Part shown: positions 11,449 to 23,731 of the stretch, one piece after another
Numbering within the stretch: position 1 is the first letter of the stretch
How the letters are laid out: each line of letters opens with the position of its first letter
NCBI GenBank assembly: GCA_963682025.1
Contig: OY821521.1
Coordinates: 54,024,408-54,088,407, forward strand
Direction: 5' to 3'
DNA length: 64,000 nt
Origin: Cordilura impudica
Lineage: Eukaryota; Arthropoda; Insecta; Diptera; Scathophagidae
Made by a program: the position numbers and the translations under genes
The notes under the pieces: generated by a model
The model's database searches: none
What the model saw: the letters and a program-made list of their open reading frames with translations, nothing else
Told to the model about the DNA's origin: nothing

Positions 11449-12532
11449 AAGGGTTTTTCAATAAGAGCGCTTCAAAAGTTTTTTTAAATAAAACAAAAAC
11501 GGTTTTGGATATCAATGAAATTCTTTGATATCCATTATGCCATTATGTATGGAAATCGATCTCTTTTGCATGGCCACCACGGGCACGCTTGCAGAAGTCC
11601 AGACGCTGAACCCAATTTTCGACGGTTTTCAAGCATAAATTGGCCGATACTGCTGCAATTTCACGTTCGATATTCGTACGAAGTTCATCAATCGTCGCTG
11701 GCTTGTTGGCATAGACCATAGACTTGACGTAGCCCCACAGGAAAGAGTCAAACGGCATCAAATCGCACGACTGAGGCGGCCAATCGACTGGACCATTTCG
11801 TGAGATAACACGTTCTCCAAACTTGGTTTCCAATAAATTGATTGTGACATTCGCTGTGTGGCTTGTGGCGCCGTCCTGTTGGAACCACATGTTCTCCGAG
11901 TCCATATCATCCAATTTGGGCCAAAAATATTCGGTTATCATTGAACGGTAGCGATTCCCATTCACAGTAACGTGCCGGTCTTGATCATCACGGAAGAAGT
12001 ACGGCCCAATGACGTCGCCGGCCCATAAACCGCACCAAACCGTAATTTTTTCGGGATGCAATGATGACTCATGGAGTACGTGTGGATTGCTGTCTGACCA
12101 ATAACGCATATTTTGTTTATTGACGAAGCCATTCAGCCAGAAATGAGCCTCATCGCTGAAGATGATTTATCGATGAAAATCCGAATCATTTTCAAGTTGT
12201 TGCTCAGCCCAATTCACGAACATACGACGCGGCTTCAGTTCTTGCGTCAATTTGATCTTGTAAGGATGTAGGCCAAGATCTTTTCGCAAAATTCGCCACA
12301 ACGACGTCACAGAGATGCCCAACGCTTGAGAACGACGTGTGAGAGACACATTTGGGCTTTCTTCAACTGAAGCCTCAGCGGCAGCAATATTCTCGACACT
12401 ACGGGCACTTCTTAGTCTCACTGGGACGGGAACATTTTGTACTGGCAAACCTTACTGAAGAGAAATGTCAAAAGAGCGGCAAGAAATGTCTCTGTCTTTC
12501 TACTTTTGTAGCGTCCCTATTGAAAAACCCTT
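11449..12532 (-). mobile_element. rosa-type (DD41D) mariner, internally deleted copy
   Basis: TIRs begin AAGGGTTTTTCAATAAGAGC at the left and AAGGGTTTTTCAATAGGGAC (reverse complement) at the right, each flanked by TA (11447-11448 and 12533-12534). At 1084 bases it is shorter than the 1302-base copy at 23732. A deletion just inside the right TIR removes about 180 bases, including the start codon and DNA-binding domain. Confidence 0.88.
11543..12448 (-). pseudogene. rosa-type mariner transposase, N-terminally deleted, nonsense
   Basis: Minus-strand sequence colinear with the intact transposase at 23807-24928. It begins at the equivalent of VQNVPVPVR, so about 60 N-terminal residues (first HTH) are missing. 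Five residues are also lost at LKP/RRMF relative to LKPLDHQKRRMF. An in-frame TAA follows DSDFHR just before the first catalytic Asp. Downstream the frame stays open and keeps WFQQDGATSHTA. The third motif reads DLMPFDSFLWG, with the catalytic Asp present. It cannot make active protein. Confidence 0.88.
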
Positions 12533-12579
12533 TACATGCATATCAACATTACATATGTGTATAATAGGGCGGGTCGATT

Positions 12580-13236
12580 GAAAAATCGGCCAAGTGACAA
12601 GGAAAATCGTATTCTAGGGATCAAAATAAGAAATTTTGCTCGAGGAACCATACCTCTAAAACGAATTCTGATGTCCCGACTTTTGACCTGTCTGTCTGTC
12701 TATCTCACTTTGACCCATTTATAGTGCCCCAATCGAGTCCAAATGTATGATCGACCCCCACTAACTTTGGAGGGCCGACCCACCCATGTCAGTGGCATAC
12801 CCCCTGGAACCCCCTGGGGGTTCCCCATACAAACATTTCAAAAATTCACCATTTTTTGTTTAGAGTTGGGCTGACTATGTTTGATTTAATATTAAAATTA
12901 ACACTCATACGTTTACGTATCTTCTACTCTGCTAATAAATAATAATTATACGCCGTGACTGTGTTATGCTATTCAAAAAGATCGATCAGATGAGGGTAAA
13001 TAACTTTTAGATCACTCCGTGACTATGCGTGACTCTGCGTGACTACCCCAAAATAAATCTGTAGTCACAACAAGACTATGTGCCAAGTTTCAGATCAATT
13101 GCATGAGGGGGAATGGGGTTGCCCCATGGCGGACAGACAGACAGGTCAAAAGTCGGGACATAAGAATTCGTTTTAGAATATGAATATCAGAATTCCCTAG
13201 AATATGATTTTCCTTGTCACTTGAGCGATTTTTTTG
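12580..13236. mobile_element. Non-autonomous element with long inverted ends
   Basis: The left arm (about 12581-12710) contains CAAGTGACAAGGAAAATCG, then AAACGAATTCTGATGTCCC and GACCTGTCTGTCTGTC. The right arm (13110-13236) is its inverted counterpart. The interior (about 12720-13100) is non-coding and includes a short-spaced repeat of GTGACTATGCGTGACTCTGC. No transposase or clear target duplication was recognised, so the superfamily is open. Confidence 0.6.
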
Positions 13237-13239
13237 CGA

Positions 13240-14351
13240 GTATGAGTACAACTTCACATGTAAGAAATACTTCAATGGAAACTATGGAAAAAGCTTTAAT
13301 AATATGGCTAGAAGACCTTAACCAAAAACGAATTCCAGTTGATTCAAATACCATAACAATGAAAGCATTAAAAATTTTTTGAAACAATTACTAATGAGTT
13401 ACCTTCCACATCTGTGAATAAGGTAACTTTTACCGCAAGTCATGGGTGATTCGAAAGATTTAAGCAGAGGCGTGCTTTGCATAACTTATAATTAAAAGGT
13501 GAACAAGCGTCTGCTGATTCCAATGCAGCAAAGCAGAATCCCCAAAAATTTGCTGAAAAATCTTTTACTCCCGATCAAGTTTTTAATGCTGATGAGTCTG
13601 CTCTATTTTGGAAGAAAATGCCCGGGAGGACCTTTTGAGCAAAGCACAATAAATCAGCTAGTGGTCATAAAGACGCAAATGATCGAATAACCATTCTATT
13701 TTGCACCAACGCGTCAGGCGATTATATAATGAAGCCATTGCTTCATATATAATGAAGCTAAGAAACCACGCTCATTTAAAGGAGTCAGCTTAAACCATCT
13801 TCCCGTTTATTGGAATGCCAATAAAAAGGCTTGGGTTACCGCAACATTATTTAATGATTGGTTTTATAATAATTTTGTATCAGATGCAAAAAAGGATTCA
13901 GCCTTTTAAGGTCCTCCTTTTGTTGGATAATGCTCCAGGCCACCCTCAAGACTTGTATCATGAACATGTTGAGATTGTATTTCTACCAAAAAACACCAAT
14001 TCTTTATTGCAACCACAAGACCAAGGGATAATTTCAACTTCCAAGACACTGTATATTAAGCGTTCATTTAGGTATATCTTAGATCATTTAGATAAGGATA
14101 CATATCTTCAAATTATTGGTGCTTGGAAAAGATTTACAATTTTAGACTGTCTTAAGTTTGTAGGAGTGTCATATTCTGAATTAAAAAAATCTACACTCCG
14201 TGGGTATTGGAAAGCAGTATGGCCTGATGTAGTTGATGCGGAAAACTCTAGAGAAGTTTTTGAAAATGAATATTCTCAGATAATTATTTTGGCTTATACA
14301 TTAGGAGGAGAAGGTTTCGAAGACTTGGCTGAGGCAAGTTACTTCCAGTAA
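13240..14351 (+). pseudogene. Tigger/jerky-type transposase relic (TIGD1-like)
   Basis: Fragments in order on the plus strand are METMEKALIIWLEDLNQKR (second HTH), then FTPDQVFNADESALFWKKMP (first catalytic Asp), then a frame at 13815-14351. That frame contains FKVLLLLDNAPGHP (second Asp), VEIVFLPKNTNSLLQPQDQG and, near the end, STLRGYWKAVWPDVV. This is the jerky/Tigger order and is clearly diverged from the Tigger at 8.4 kb. Several stops and frameshifts lie between 13380 and 13900. TIRs were not recognised, so the element limits are approximate. Only the C-terminal 160 codons remain open. Confidence 0.75.
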
Positions 14352-14359
14352 GCAACAAA

Positions 14360-14475
14360 TACGTGTTTCGACATAATTGTGACTTCTGGAAGTCGACTTC
14401 TTATACGTGTTTACACGACAAAAACTTCTGGAAGTCACTTCTGGAAGTAACTTCCTCAAGAAAACTTAATAATAT
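14360..14475. repeat. Short inverted/tandem block of ACTTCTGGAAGT
   Basis: ACTTCTGGAAGT-type palindromes recur about four times within roughly 90 bases. It lies directly after the jerky relic and could be part of its 3' end. No function is assigned. Confidence 0.4.
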
Positions 14476-14479
14476 ACAC

Positions 14480-14700
14480 ACGGCTTAAGAAGTCATAATG
14501 CATCACACCATGACAATCGAAGAAATGACCTTGATTCTTGAACGATTTTGGTGTGATCTTTTCGGTCTTGCTTTACATTTTGCACGATATTCGCTTGATT
14601 GCTTGGTTGTTTTCGGGTCGTAGGCATAAATCCAAGTCTCTTCAGCCGTAATCATGTGTTTCATTTCGTCTGGTATCCAGAAAGAATTGTTTCAGATATA
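14480..14700 (-). pseudogene. Mariner transposase fragment
   Basis: The minus-strand translation gives IPDEMKHMITAEETWIYAYD, then PKTTKQSSEY, with KARPKRSHQNRSRIKV further on. This matches mariner around the first catalytic residue (VITGDETWIYxYDPETKQQS), here with the Asp changed to Glu. It is about 70 codons with a stop near the end, and no TIR was found. Confidence 0.65.
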
Positions 14701-15518
14701 TTAGTGCGCCGCTTTTTTAATAATATAAATTTTTTTTCATATCCTTTAAAGGGTTAATTTCTATTAATAATATTGGAACCAAAAGCATGTAAAAGAACTA
14801 CATACATATATGTAAGTATGTAAGTATGCAAGAAGCTGAGTAATGTGTGCTTAACAACTTGTCATGTTTTTTTTTTTCTTATTTTCCAAAAACCGTCCCG
14901 GATGTCTAATATTGTCAACTACCATATTTATTACGTAAATACTCGATGTAAATGTACTGCTCAGCTATATTATTTAATAGCTGAGTATGGGTTTCTGTCT
15001 TTGTGTTAGATAAAACACAACGAATGAACAAATTATGCCAAATATGTTGATGACACTTGTTTTATTTCCAAAAAAAAAAAAAAAAGAAAATAAAATTCCA
15101 TAAAACACCTGGGCCAAAAACACACCAACATATGTACATGTATGAATTGATACACATACAGACAATGGCTGCTTTACTATATTGCGATATTTAAAAACGA
15201 ACGTAAAATATACTAGAAACCTAGACTAAAATGAAATAATTTTTGCACAACTTACGTATTCGTGCTCTTCTAAAAAGTCATCTACAGACTAAATAAATAT
15301 GCTATAATAATTGTTAGAAAATTTCTGCAGAGTACAAGGAAACGATAAAAGAGAGTATATAGTTTAGAATGTAAAAGAGAGAGGACATTTAAGCTTTAAC
15401 AACCCCTATTTCACTCAATAACACTTGATGACAAAAAATGGGCTATGTGAAAAAAAAACAAATAAAAAAAATTTTTTTTAATGTAAATCTTCTTTGGAGA
15501 TATTCAGATTCTATGATA
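14700..15518. other. AT-rich unassigned DNA
   Basis: Simple A/T runs (for example 15068-15084) and no supported gene or element. An 819-base gap between the mariner fragment and the pogo-type MITE. Confidence 0.35.
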
Positions 15519-16204
15519 CAGTATAACACGTTTAATTACCCCACGCTTAATTACCTTTAACGATTATTTACCTCGAATTCGAAATCCCCGTTTGTTGCCC
15601 ACTTTTTCTAACAAAACCTCACCGTTAATTAATTTTCGCTTAATTACCCAATTCGGGTAATTACCTCAAATATTTTATCCAGAAACTAAAGTTTCCATTA
15701 AATTTCATTGGTTTAATTACCCAAAGTACTTATTGGCTCACGATATGGTTTAGCCAGATGAGCCTGAATAATGCTGTCATTTCTAGAAAATTAGTAATGA
15801 ATAAAGCATAGGAGTTTGCTATAAAAATTAATTCAGATTTTGAATCGAACAGTGGTTGGTTGTGGAGGTGGCGGCAGAGGAGAGAAAACATAAAATTCAC
15901 AAAGATACATGGATAAAGTAATGAAATTGGTCGTCAATGTGCCTGCAATTTTCTGGAAAGTAGCAATTTTTCCTCAATTCTTCAGAATTATACTCCTAAA
16001 AATATCAGTCAAAGGCAATAAATCTCAAAAACAATGTTTTTGCAAATTACTTCTTTATGTGATACATATAAACTATTTTTACTTAATAAAATGATTAAGT
16101 TATTTTAATAACCCTATTTTACATATGTTCGGATAATTGCCTTTTTGATGTATTTACCAAAAAATCTTGTAAATTTTGAGGAGGTAATTAACCGAGGATT
16201 ACTG
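15519..16204. mobile_element. Non-autonomous pogo/Tigger-type element
   Basis: 686 bases flanked by TA (15517-15518 and 16205-16206). The left end reads CAGTATAACACGTTTAATTA and the right end, reverse complemented, CAGTAATCCTCGGTTAATTA. TTAATTACC motifs repeat inside the left end. CAGT termini with TA target sites suggest mobilisation by a pogo-type transposase. The short frame at 15909-16094 has no recognised similarity. Confidence 0.7.
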
Positions 16205-16711
16205 TAACATTTTTGAATGAAAAGTATCTAAGAATTAATAAAGTGTTTTCATCAGAAGTGGCTCAGTTTTGACTATTTCGTTGAAAACAATTTGTTTTTT
16301 CATTGAAGTTTTTAAGCAACACAGTTCCTAAGGAAATGAAACTTTGAAAATTAACAACAAAGAATTTAGCCTTGCATAGATTAATTCGTGCAAAAAGTAA
16401 TTCCTTTCCTTTTTATAGCTGAAAGATCTAATCAAGCTGTTATAAAGCAATTTCAACAGGAATGCGTTGCATTCATCTAGCAATTAAAAAAATACTTTAA
16501 TTGTTAAACTAGATGCCTCATTGGTGGTCTAGAATTGGGTGCTGAAAAAAAAATACACCACAAAAATGAGTATAGGAGTTGAAAACATCATATTTATTAT
16601 ATAAAAAAATCTATAAAATCTTTATATGTGACCTTCTCCGAGAAAAGGGACCTAGTGTGTCAAAAAACGGGTGTAGAAACTTTAATTAATATTTAATCAA
16701 TCAATATTTAT
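16205..16711. other. AT-rich unassigned DNA
   Basis: No ORF, repeat match or RNA gene recognised. Confidence 0.35.
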
Positions 16712-17159
16712 TCCCTCCACACCACTGTGCAGAACGTATATATACGTTTCCAGAGGCCCCAAAACCATATATTTTCTTGATCCTCATAACAAGAGAAGTT
16801 AATTTGGCAATGACCGTCTGTCCGTCTGTCTGTGGAAATCACGATAACGCCCTCAATGACTAAGCTAGACTGCTAGTTTTTGCATAAAATCGTTTATTAA
16901 CATCCCAAAGGAGTTGCTATTTAAAATCAAAATCGGTCAAAAGGGTCACGAGATATGAATGAAACTTTGAAAAAACTCCTGAAAAATAAAAATGTTCCGT
17001 GTGTTATTTTTCTTATTGTGTAGTCACTGTAGTTGTGTGTATATTTTTACTGTACTTGTCTCATTAGCCTTAGCAGGTATTGCCAAATATTTTTTATCGT
17101 TATCATAATAGAATAAAGAAAATCGCCAATATGAAAGAAAAAATATAATCCCTAAAAAA
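16712..17159 (+). repeat. DINE-1-like element, 5' portion
   Basis: It begins with the DINE-1-style start CCCTCCACACCACTGTGCAG, continues with a decayed palindrome, then TTCTTGATCCTCATAACAAG, then the (GTCY)n core CCGTCTGTCCGTCTGTCTG. The same order is seen at 45786 and, inverted, at 63320. The block TATTTTTTATCGTTATCA near 17085 recurs, inverted, near 62835, in each case immediately before a heptamer array. Confidence 0.7.
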
Positions 17160-19066
17160 TTAAAACAAAAAAGTACATTTTTAAAATTTTAATTAAAATT
17201 AAAAATTAAAACTGAAAAATTAAAAATTCAAAATTCAAAATTAAAAATTAAAAACTAAAAATTAAAAATTAAAAATTAAAAATTAAAAATTATAAAATTA
17301 CAAAATTACAAAATTAAAAATTAAAAATTAAAAATTAAAAATTAAAAATTAAAAATTAAAAATTAAAAATTAAAAATTAAAAATTAAAAATTAAAAATTA
17401 AAAATTAAAAATTAAAAATTAAAAATTAAAAATTATAAAATTACAAAATTACAAAATTAAAAATTAAAAATTAAAAACGAAAAATTAAAAATTAAAAATT
17501 AAAAATTAAAAATTAAAAATTAAAAATTAAAAATTAAAAATTAAAAATTAAAAATTAAAAATTAAAAATTAAAAATTAAAAATTAAAAATTAAAAATTAA
17601 AAATTAAAAATTAAAAATTAAAAATTAAAAATTAAAAATTAAAAATTAAAAATTAAAAATTAAAAATTAAAAATTAAAAATTAAAAATTAAAAATTAAAA
17701 ATTAAAAATTAAAAATTAAAAATTAAAAATTAAAAATTAAAAATTAAAAATTAAAAATTAAAAATTAAAAATTAAAAATTAAAAATTAAAAATTAAAAAT
17801 TAAAAATTAAAAATTAAAAATTAAAAATTAAAAATTAAAAATTAAAAATTAAAAATTAAAAATTAAAAATTAAAAATTGAAAATTAAAAATTAAAATCAA
17901 AAAATTAAAAATTCAAAATTAAAAATTAAAATCTAAAAATTAAAAATTCAAAATTAAAAATTAAAAATTAAAAACTAAAAACTAAAAACTAAAAACCAAA
18001 AATTAAAATTTAAAATTTAAAATTTAAAATTTAAAATTTAAAATTTAAAATTTAAAATTTAAAATTTAAAATTTAAAATTTAAAATTTAAAATTTTAAAT
18101 TTAAAATTTAAAAATTAAAAATTAAACATTAAAAATTAAAACTGAAAAATTAAAAATTAAAAATAAAAAATCAAAAATTAAAAATTAAAAATTAAAAATT
18201 AAAAATTAAAAATTAAAAATTAAAAATTAAAAATAAAAATTAAAAATTAAATATTAAAAATTAAAAATTAAAAATTGAAAATTAAAAATTGAAAATTAAA
18301 AATTAAAAATTAGAAATTAAAAATTAAAAATTAAAAATTAAAAATAAAAAATTAAAAATTAAAAATTAAAAATTAAAAATTAAAAATTAAAAATTAAAAA
18401 TTAAAAATTAAAAATTAAAAAAAATTAAAAATTAAAAATTAAAAATTAAAAATTAAAAATTAAAAATTAAAAATTAAAAATTAAAAATTAAAAATTAAAA
18501 ATTTAAAATTCAAAATTAAAAACTAAAAATTTAAAATTAAAAATTAAAATTTAAAAACTAAAAATTTAAAAATTCAAAATTCAAAATTGAAAATTAAAAT
18601 TAAAAAACTAAAAATATAAAATTAAAAATTAAAAACTAAAAATTTAAAATTAAAATTTAAAAATTAAAAATTAAAAATTTAAAATTAAAAATTAAAAATT
18701 AAAAATTAAAATTTAAAAATTAAAAACTAAAAATTTAAAATTCAAAACTAAAAATTGAAAAAAAATAAAAATTGAAAATAAAAAATTAAAAATTAAAAGT
18801 TAAAAATTAAAAATTAAAAGTTAAAAGTTAACAATTAAAAATTAAAATTAAAAAATTAAAATTTAAAAATTAAAAATTAAAAATTAAAAATTAAAAATTG
18901 AAAATTAAAAATTAATAATTAAAAATTTAAATTTTAAAATTAAAATTTCAAAATTTAAAATTTAAGATTAAAATTTAAAATTAAAATTTAAAAATTAAAA
19001 GTTAAAAATTTTAAATTTAATATTACAGACTAAAAATTGGAAATTTAAAATTAAAATTAAAATATT
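17160..19066. repeat. 1.9-kb (TTAAAAA)n satellite-like array
   Basis: Heptamer AAAAATT repeated with few changes. The core at about 17480-17876 is almost uninterrupted. The edges are degenerate (TTCAAAA, CTAAAAA, TTTAAAA variants), and one sub-block near 18003-18110 has the variant AAATTTA. Purity at the centre with decay at the edges fits ongoing slippage expansion. There is no coding content. Confidence 0.95.
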
Positions 19067-21448
19067 GGTTGTAATGTCGGGTTTAGGATGCAGATAGTAT
19101 CAAAGATTCGGCACGCATCTAACGCTCTTGTTTAAATTGAAATATTTTCCAAAAATTAAAAAAATTAGAATTGTAGAAGTACTTCTTTTATTGTAGAAAT
19201 ATATTTCCTAATGAAAAAAAATAAATTTTATGCAAATCATTATAAAAACAAAAATATATTAATGATGAATCATTGGGCTGGAAAGGGTCAACACAACCAT
19301 TTTGAAGTTATAAGTTATAAGTGTTTATAAGCGTGAATTTAATTGACATCCAAAAAATTAGAGAATTTTTAAATTAGAAAATTTTAATTAGAATTTTCCT
19401 TATTAGTGTCGGCAAATAATTTCATGTTTTTAAAACACATCTAACATAAAAAAACTCAAAATTTAAAATCTCCTTTGGGTAAGTTTTGTTATTGTTTGCT
19501 TCTTTTTTTTTCTAGGGGGTAATAAAACTTTTAATGTTTTAATTTCTCATACAGCAAAAACAAAAAACGTACGTCATGCATTAATTATGATTTAGAGTAT
19601 TTAAGGTACTACATGTATAACTTATACTTATATATAATATTTTTTGTTGTAGGAATACTCTGAGCAACTCGTCGTATACCGACATGCGCAAACTTGTCGT
19701 TGAGAGCGCTAGAGAGAGAACATAATTTAGAGTTAAAGATTTTTATTATAGAACTTATAGTTGAAATGCTGAACAAGTGTTCTGACATTGGTTTCAGTTT
19801 TTTTTTTTTTTAAAGATTTTTCCTGCGCTGTGTCTTTTCTCCATAAAAAAAAAGAAAATAAAAAAAAAATTCTCCAAAAAGTTGTATGTAGCTGCTATTC
19901 TCGATTTTCCTTTAGCACACATACAGTTTTTCCATGATTTTTTGTTGTTGTTTAATTCGTATGTACACATACATAGTACATACTTTAACGAATGTGTTTA
20001 TTAATGTGTTTTCTCATCTTCGTTTACAGTTGAATATCGTTGTTTTTTTTTGTGTTTTTGGTTTTTGTTGGTATTGTTTAATTTCAACTCTGGTTGTTGT
20101 AGAGTGTAGTATTCCTTGAATATTTTCATAAATGCGTTTTTATAAGAGCAAAATATTCATACGCACTGTTTGACTCTTGATATTCGTAGTCATAAGTTTG
20201 CATAGGGCGGCACCACAAAAACTCAAGAAAAACAGGAATATTATTAAAAAAAAAAAAAAAAAAAATACCAAAGTTTCAATTAAAAATTTTTAAATTTTTG
20301 CTGCAGTTTGTAGACAAAAAAATTAAAAAAATAATAATAAATAAATTGAAAATATTTATAAAAAAAGTATTTAAAAATTACAAACGAAATAGTGGTAAAG
20401 TTAAAAAAAAAAATAGAAGAAAAAAAAATCTTACCAAAAATCTAATTATCCGTTTCCGATTCGTGTGGAAAAAAATTGAATATAAAAAAAATCTGTATAC
20501 AAAATTTGTCCTTTATGTAAATGATAAATAATAATTTGCATCATTAACTGATATGAAAAATTAACAGAAAAGAAAAAAAATTATAAATTGTGTATCTGAT
20601 TAAATTTTTGTTTTGTACAAAAGTGTATTAAAGTGTACAATTTTTTTATTTTTATTTTTGCTGAATGATTCATAATTTTTATGGAATCACATTATATAGA
20701 GCCGTATATTTGTTTCTTCAACTTTTGTTATATTTTTTTTTCGTGTTAATATACAATTATCGTGAATGTGTACTAAATACTTATTTTTGCTCCCCTTTTT
20801 TTTCACAACAACAACATCATCATCATCATCGTCCACAACAGAGTACTATTAACAAAAGAAAACAAAAAACGATATAAATGGAATATATCTCCAAATCTTT
20901 TTAACATAAAATAACGATATATAAAACAAAAGTGTTTAATATGACAAAGTGTTAATGTTTTTTTTTTTAACTCTTCTCACCATAAAGAGAGTTTTTGTCA
21001 ATCAAACCAATTAATAATAAGGATTTAATAAAAATCGAATATCAAAAATATCAATAAAACTTAATTCGATTGAAAAACAAAATTGTTTTAAATATTTTAT
21101 TTTACAAAATTTCAAAAAAAAAGGAATCATTTATTGATAAATCCATACATGAATTTCTGGAGAAAAGGACGAGTGGATTCTGAAAATGAAATTGTGACAA
21201 AGAATTAAAAACGAAAAATTACTGAAATTATTTAAGATTTAAATTCTTTTTTTTATATCTAAAAAATTCCTAAAGAAATTATTACAAACTAATTGTGGTT
21301 ATTGAATGGCGCTTCAACTGTAAACCCTTTTGTTGTTTTGCCTTAGCTGCTCCACTGACTGTCTCAAAGGCAAATATTTTGTCTTTCCAGCCAATTTGTT
21401 TATTGCAATTAAATTTGCAAGTTGCTCTGAACACAAGTGAAAACAACC
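19067..21448. other. AT-rich unassigned DNA
   Basis: Contains poly-A and poly-T runs, a (CAA/CAT)n stretch near 20806-20830 and a somewhat GC-richer segment at 19656-19725. Short frames here are made of K/N/I/F codons and look like base composition effects. An upstream promoter or non-coding exon of Galphao could lie here, but no sign of one is strong enough to call. Confidence 0.4.
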
Positions 21449-21890
21449 TGGGCTCTAATCGTCGCATTCATTATCGAAATTTTTCGATCGAAATTATTTT
21501 TTTTATTTTCCAAAATAAATTATTAAAAATAATTTTACGCTGTCACAGTTAACGAATTGTGACCCCTAGTTAAGAGTTAAACTGAAACGAGGTCTGGGGC
21601 CAAATCACCGCATTCGATATCAACTAAAATCAATCGAAATTCCATATTTTGGTATATTATTTGAAGAAGACGAACAAACGCTCGACCACGATTCGCTTTT
21701 CTTCTTAACCAGAGGTCATAATTCTTCAACTGCGAGAAAGAAAAATTATTCTTAACATTTTATTTTGGGAAATAAAAAAATGATTTCGATCGAAAAATTT
21801 CGATAACGAATGCGGTAATTTGGCCCCTGATTTTTGTCCGTCTTCTTTAAATAATAAACCAAAATATGAAATTTCGATTGATTTTACTTA
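21449..21890 (-). mobile_element. MITE (host copy), split by insertion of a second copy of itself
   Basis: The left part (21449-21593) and right part (about 21830-21890) together match, in reverse orientation, the copy at 30274-30501. They contain TCGAAATTTTTCGATCGAAA on the left and TTTGTCCGTCTTCTTTAAA on the right. The final 20-30 bases of the host copy are missing. Confidence 0.6.
21597..21826 (+). mobile_element. MITE with GGGCCAAAT ends, inserted in its own kind
   Basis: About 230 bases. The left end is GGGCCAAATCACCGCATTCG and the right end ATGCGGTAATTTGGCCC. CTG lies on both sides (21594-21596 and 21827-21829), consistent with a 3-base target duplication. The 30274 copy is almost the same length (228). 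GGGCC ends and 3-base duplications suggest PIF/Harbinger, but no transposase is present to confirm it. Confidence 0.65.
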
Positions 21891-22486
21891 GCAATACGGA
21901 AAGGTAGACCTCTATTGATTTTATCCAGTAAACTTTTATGACCCTTACAAGTTACAAATCGCGAAAATAAGTTTTTGTTCTTTTTGCGAGGAACTTCCAG
22001 TTTGGTCGGCTAAAATCGATGAAATAAGTCATTACATTATTTTCAAAGGAAAAGTCGTCTGTTCTTACCTCTAAGTGAAAGGCAGGGCAACCGCGGGCAA
22101 TTCCCTCGTCAAAGTAATTTTTATTTTATTACAGGGATGCCAGTTCCGCCCACTAATAACTACAACATAAGTCATTACATAAATTTATTTTATGCTGTTC
22201 ACTTAATTATTCGTATATATTTTGTACTACACCATCAATATTTGTCATTCATATTCCTTCAATCATATTGCCTAAGCCTAAAGGCGACTGAGGGCATGAA
22301 GCAATGAATGAATGACACATCAAAACCGATTGAAGACGAGCGAATAGAGTTGTTTTTGCTCATCAATGTTACTTATTGTTAACGAGTCGTGGAGTCTTCA
22401 ATGTAGTCTGCATCCATGTGTTGTATTGATATTCAGAAATCGGATGCTCTAAAGTTGTGGACATGAATATTCCGTGGAATATTAAA
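21891..22486. other. Unassigned DNA
   Basis: Mixed composition sequence with no ORF over 60 codons and no recognised repeat. It ends at a truncated mini-me-like copy. Confidence 0.35.
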
Positions 22487-22660
22487 GGTTTACATGGACA
22501 CACAGACAGGCGGACGGACGGACATCGCTAAATCAACTCAGAAAGTGATTCTGAGTCGATCGGTATAATAAAAGATGGGTCTAGGTCAAATAATTTTGGT
22601 AGTTACAAACATCAGTACAAAGTCATTATAACCTGACAAAGTTAGGATATAAAAACAGGA
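22487..22660 (+). repeat. Long mini-me-like repeat, copy 2 (3' part)
   Basis: Runs from GGTTTACATGGACACACAGA through a GGCGGACGGACGGACATCG tract to the degraded end hairpin. It lies just outside the Tc1-like element. An inverted copy of the same subfamily lies at the other end (27028), and similarity between the flanks extends to the TA target site. Confidence 0.7.
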
Positions 22661-23731
22661 AGAAACTTATACATACAGACGTGTTCGAAATATAAGAACA
22701 GGTGAAGTAGAAATAGAGATCGTTCCAACAAGTTTTAACCCTTTGACTGTCCAATGCACCACATATGATGCTCAGACGTTATGATTGCTACGCTTGCACA
22801 TCATATGTGATACACAATTTGTCTTATGCCTTTTAACAAAATTTTGTATGAACTGATAAAAAATTAAGTGATCTAATGGTCTGAGCGTGTAGAGAATGAT
22901 TTGTATAAGAAAAACTTAAAATTTCCAGGATATAAAACGATAAAAATATTTTTTTTTTTTTATCAATTTAGTGCCAAGCAAAGAATTCGAAATTGACTTT
23001 GTAAACTGTTCTAATTTCATTTGTTTGTTTGAATAAAATTTATTATACAAAACCCAACTATCTAAAATTGCAATACTAACACATTCAAACAGTATATTCG
23101 ATAACATTTTACACGTTTTCTTGCTAGGCTGTAGTAAGGTATCATTTGGTCAGAGAGGTTAATTCTACCATTTACTGGGTTATAGTCTAGTATTATGATT
23201 GCCTTTTTGACTATTTTTCTTTAACGGTTTTTCCCCGTTTTCTTGCATATTGAGACCACGAAAAGTTGAAATAATTCTTATTTCTTTCTTGTCTTGGGAT
23301 TTCATTACTCAAATTCCAGTTGAGTTTATTGCACCTGCTATTTTGTTTCTAGTCAGTTTGAAAGATTTCAGATTCGGTGAACCAACCTTGTTTGATCGTA
23401 AAGTTCCACAGTATTCCGTATTTTTATTTTTCAAAACATACCTAAAGGAATGCTACTATACCACTTATCTGCGACTAATAATTTTCCATCATTCAAGAGA
23501 TCTTCAGCTAAAGAAGCAATTTTAGCAATTTTTCGGATGTGCCTTTCCCGTAGTATATGGAGAAATTCCAAACATAACCAGTCATATTGCACAACTTGAA
23601 TAATTTTTTACCATATTTGTGGCTTTTTCCTAGATTATATTACTTGAATAAAAGCCTTCCACTGTGCGAAATCATCCAAAGAAATGTCTTCACCTGGCGT
23701 ATATAGTTCCTGAATTTTTTATATAAATGTA

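Noticed and set aside
11515..11721. Plus-strand frame of 68 codons
   Set aside because: It lies opposite the rosa mariner transposase and repeats as a shadow at 24750-24977 (-).
15909..16094. 61-codon frame inside the pogo-type MITE
   Set aside because: AT-driven composition and no resemblance to pogo transposases.
17160..19066. CRISPR-like or centromeric array
   Set aside because: There are no spacers, the unit is only 7 bases, and it is embedded in a DINE-1-like element in a fly genome; a local slippage array explains it.
20298..20531. Lys/Asn-rich 77-codon frame
   Set aside because: It reflects poly-A composition.
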